A stretch of DNA of 7,958 nucleotides from Treponemataceae bacterium (GTDB lineage Bacteria; Spirochaetota; Spirochaetia; Treponematales; Treponemataceae): NCBI GenBank assembly GCA_024697985.1, contig JAILRX010000245.1, positions 1-7,958 on the forward strand, in the 5' to 3' direction. This document shows positions 6,592-7,958 of the stretch, piece after piece. Position 1 is the stretch's first letter; the number at the start of each line of letters is the position of its first letter. The notes beneath the pieces were generated by a model. That model had not been told where the DNA came from and ran no database searches. It saw only the letters and a list, made by a program, of their open reading frames with translations. Both the position numbers and the translations under genes were made by a program.

Positions 6592-7682
6592 TGCAGGAAA
6601 ATACAAAAAAACCTCTCGAAAAGGCTGAACTCTACCTCAAACGAAGGCAGTTTTCCAAGGCTATAGCCCTTTTGGAATCTGTAATCTATCAATTCAGGAA
6701 TTCATTTAAGTTTTATTATCTGCTTGGGCTTTCCTATCTTTACATCGATGATTTAGGATCAGCCTCCGATTATTTTAAGTGCGCCCGCGACATAAAACAG
6801 CGTGACGCGAACCTGCTCATTGCACAGGCTGTAATTTATCTCAAACGCGGCATGGTAAAGGAAACGATCAATTATTGCATGGAAATAATCGACCTGGAGC
6901 CGAACAACAAGATTGCACTTGAAATGCTTGATTTCATCAAGGAACACGGTGATGCCGATACGATAAGCGAAATGAATTACAGCGGTAAGTTCAAAAAGTT
7001 TTATCCGCCGCTTCCAAAGAGACATCTTTACATTCCGATTACAGCCGGCATTCTTTGTGTCTGCGCCTTGAGTTTTGGAATCTACAAGCTTGTCGAATAT
7101 AAAAAGGCAAACGCCCGTCTGTCACCTTCTGAATATGAACTGACTGATAAATCTGATGTGCTTGATAAATCGATGAACGGTGTCTACCGCTACATCCTTA
7201 CTCAAAAACAGGCCGAGGATTATTATTCAAAGACTCTTCAGTACGTAAATAATTTTGATGACAACAATGCTCAAAAGACCATCAATATTCTCTTGCAGTC
7301 AAACTGCTCGTCCTACATAAAGCAGAAGGCTACCTTGATTCAGACTGATGTTCTTGTCGAGCCGACCTTTGATTCTGACTTTACAAACTTTACTTTCGCT
7401 CAGGTTAACGAGGATCTGTACCTTTATGAAAACTGCTGGGTTTTGTGGTCAGGAAGGGTAACTAATATAATCCGAAATGATGATGTAACTGTCTGTGATA
7501 TGCTGGTCGGTTACGAAGATTTTAAGAAAAAAGACGGGGATGCAAAACTCAGAATTTCTTCCGAAATCATTCTTGCTTCTGAAAGACCTGTCAAAGTCCT
7601 TGCTAAGATCGGAATTACCTCAAATGGTGAATTGATTTTGCTTGGAAAATCAGTATATCAGCCCCTCGGGGATAAGTTTTGA
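6591..7682 (+). CDS. Membrane-anchored TPR protein with C-terminal OB-like domain
   Basis: The product is 363 residues. Residues 8-120 form about three TPR units (AELYLKRRQFSKAIALLE, then FYYLLGLSYLYIDDLGSASDYF, then AVIYLKRGMVKETINYC). A single transmembrane helix lies at about 146-165, flanked by basic residues on both sides (KRH before it and KLVEYKK after it). With no N-terminal signal peptide, the TPRs are likely cytoplasmic and the remaining 190 residues periplasmic. The C-terminal part has WSGRVTNI (286-293) and strands to about 355 that look like a small OB-fold barrel; this is inference. The TAATG at 6589-6593 overlaps the previous stop by one base, so the gene belongs to the same transcript and may link cytoplasmic partners to the two secreted proteins. 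It lacks catalytic motifs. Confidence 0.85.
   Translation: MQENTKKPLEKAELYLKRRQFSKAIALLESVIYQFRNSFKFYYLLGLSYLYIDDLGSASDYFKCARDIKQRDANLLIAQAVIYLKRGMVKETINYCMEIIDLEPNNKIALEMLDFIKEHGDADTISEMNYSGKFKKFYPPLPKRHLYIPITAGILCVCALSFGIYKLVEYKKANARLSPSEYELTDKSDVLDKSMNGVYRYILTQKQAEDYYSKTLQYVNNFDDNNAQKTINILLQSNCSSYIKQKATLIQTDVLVEPTFDSDFTNFTFAQVNEDLYLYENCWVLWSGRVTNIIRNDDVTVCDMLVGYEDFKKKDGDAKLRISSEIILASERPVKVLAKIGITSNGELILLGKSVYQPLGDKF
7662..7680 (+). terminator. Weak possible terminator at the end of the rpe operon
   Basis: CCCC (7662-7665) can pair with GGGG (7668-7671), or as three pairs around a CTCG loop, and TTTT follows at 7677-7680. The stem lies in the last codons of the TPR/OB gene. It is short and the T run is separated by five bases, so it is tentative. 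Confidence 0.3.
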
Positions 7683-7709
7683 AAAAAAATTAAAAAAAAT
7701 GTATATTTC

Positions 7710-7735
7710 TTTTGAAAAATTAGTTCAAAATTGAA
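7710..7735 (+). promoter_or_regulatory. Alternating inverted half-sites upstream of recA (possible operator)
   Basis: TTTTGAA (7710-7716) and TTCAAAA (7724-7730) form a perfect inverted repeat with a 7-base spacer. TTCAA (7724-7728) and TTGAA (7731-7735) form a second one around AA. This gives three alternating half-sites. The array overlaps the likely -35 region of the recA promoter, as expected for a repressor site, but AT-rich sequence makes chance palindromes common. Confidence 0.45.
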
Positions 7736-7744
7736 AAATGCGCC

Positions 7745-7750
7745 TATTAT
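7745..7750 (+). promoter_or_regulatory. Possible recA -10 element
   Basis: TATTAT matches the -10 consensus closely and would start RNA near 7757, leaving a leader of about 20 bases that carries the GGGAGG ribosome site. The -35 partner is unclear: TTCAAA (7724-7729) is at a short 15-base spacing. TTGAAA (7731-7736) with TATGAA (7754-7759) is an alternative at 17 bases. Confidence 0.45.
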
Positions 7751-7761
7751 TTTTATGAAGT

Positions 7762-7767
7762 GGGAGG
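7762..7767 (+). promoter_or_regulatory. recA ribosome binding site
   Basis: GGGAGG sits 9 bases before GTG 7777, which supports that codon as the recA start. An in-frame ATG at 7786 has only the weaker AAGGTGG (7774-7780) close by, so it is the less likely choice but cannot be excluded. Confidence 0.75.
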
Positions 7768-7776
7768 AAAATTAAG

Positions 7777-7958
7777 GTGGCAAAAATGAATGATGAAGAA
7801 ATCGTATCTGAAAAATTAAAGGCTCTTGAAGCTGCTCGTCTTCAGATTGAAAAAGATTATGGTCAGGGTTCTATCATGAAGCTCGGTTCTTCTGCCAATG
7901 CAGCAGGAATCGATGTAATTCCAACCGGCTCGATTTTGCTTGATGAAGCATTGGGAAT
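7777..7958 (+). CDS. recA: RecA recombinase, N-terminal part (truncated by window end)
   Basis: RecA forms filaments on single-stranded DNA and drives strand exchange and repair. The visible 60 codons give (M)AKMNDEEIVSEKLKALE followed by AARLQIEKDYGQGSIMKLG and IPTGSILLDEALG. That is the standard RecA N-terminal helix, the GxGSIMKLG segment and the start of the ATPase core. The window ends just before the region where Walker A (GPESSGKT) is expected, so activity cannot be judged. The start is GTG at 7777, with GGGAGG upstream. The gene has its own 94-base upstream region with promoter and operator-like elements, so it is probably a separate transcription unit from the rpe operon. Confidence 0.97.
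   Translation, partial: MAKMNDEEIVSEKLKALEAARLQIEKDYGQGSIMKLGSSANAAGIDVIPTGSILLDEALG

Noticed and set aside
44..7025. Open frames on the minus strand, such as 1614-1913, 1910-2173 and 4749-5039
   Set aside because: All lie opposite well-supported genes, show no recognisable motifs and have no ribosome sites; they are shadows.
7682..7713. A-rich arm pairing with ATTTCTTTT before recA as a terminator
   Set aside because: It is A-T only with a mismatch and has no G-C stem, so it is expected by chance in this AT-rich gap.

Overview
The window looks like a chromosomal segment of a spirochaete, most likely Treponema. It has moderate-to-low GC, every gene on the + strand, and genes packed with 1-11 base stop/start overlaps. 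It carries a lone FliG paralogue of the FliG1 kind and a RecA N-terminus that I recognise as treponeme-like. These assignments come from remembered family sequences, not from a search. I see no mobile element, CRISPR array, tRNA or rRNA.

Region 1 (1-3828) is one run of genes: the last codons of gatA, gatB, an unrecognised soluble protein (1620-2360), a three-helix membrane protein (2361-2666) and a divergent FliG paralogue (2656-3828). GatA and GatB belong to the amidotransferase that converts misacylated Glu-tRNA(Gln)/Asp-tRNA(Asn) to the correct aminoacyl-tRNA. Their genes overlap by ATGA. The soluble protein has end segments that resemble the ends of class III (glutamate-1-semialdehyde type) aminotransferases, but it is about half their length. 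The FliG paralogue keeps the FliG fold but has lost the EHPQ motif and several torque-helix charges.

Region 2 (3829-7682) starts with a near-consensus sigma-70 promoter placed so that rpe (ribulose-phosphate 3-epimerase) is probably read from a leaderless mRNA. Three envelope-directed proteins follow, joined by overlapping stop/start codons. They are a secreted TPR plus coiled-coil protein, a secreted beta-rich protein with a helical tail, and a membrane-anchored protein with cytoplasmic TPRs and a C-terminal domain that may be an OB fold. They may act together at the inner membrane and periplasm, which is inference from order and architecture only.

Region 3 (7683-7958) is an AT-rich intergenic stretch followed by the first 60 codons of recA. 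The stretch holds alternating TTGAA/TTCAA half-sites, a -10 element and a strong ribosome binding site. The window ends before the RecA Walker A motif. The most interesting points are the degenerate FliG, the possible half-size aminotransferase relic, the leaderless rpe transcript, the three-gene envelope module and the palindromic operator-like site ahead of recA.
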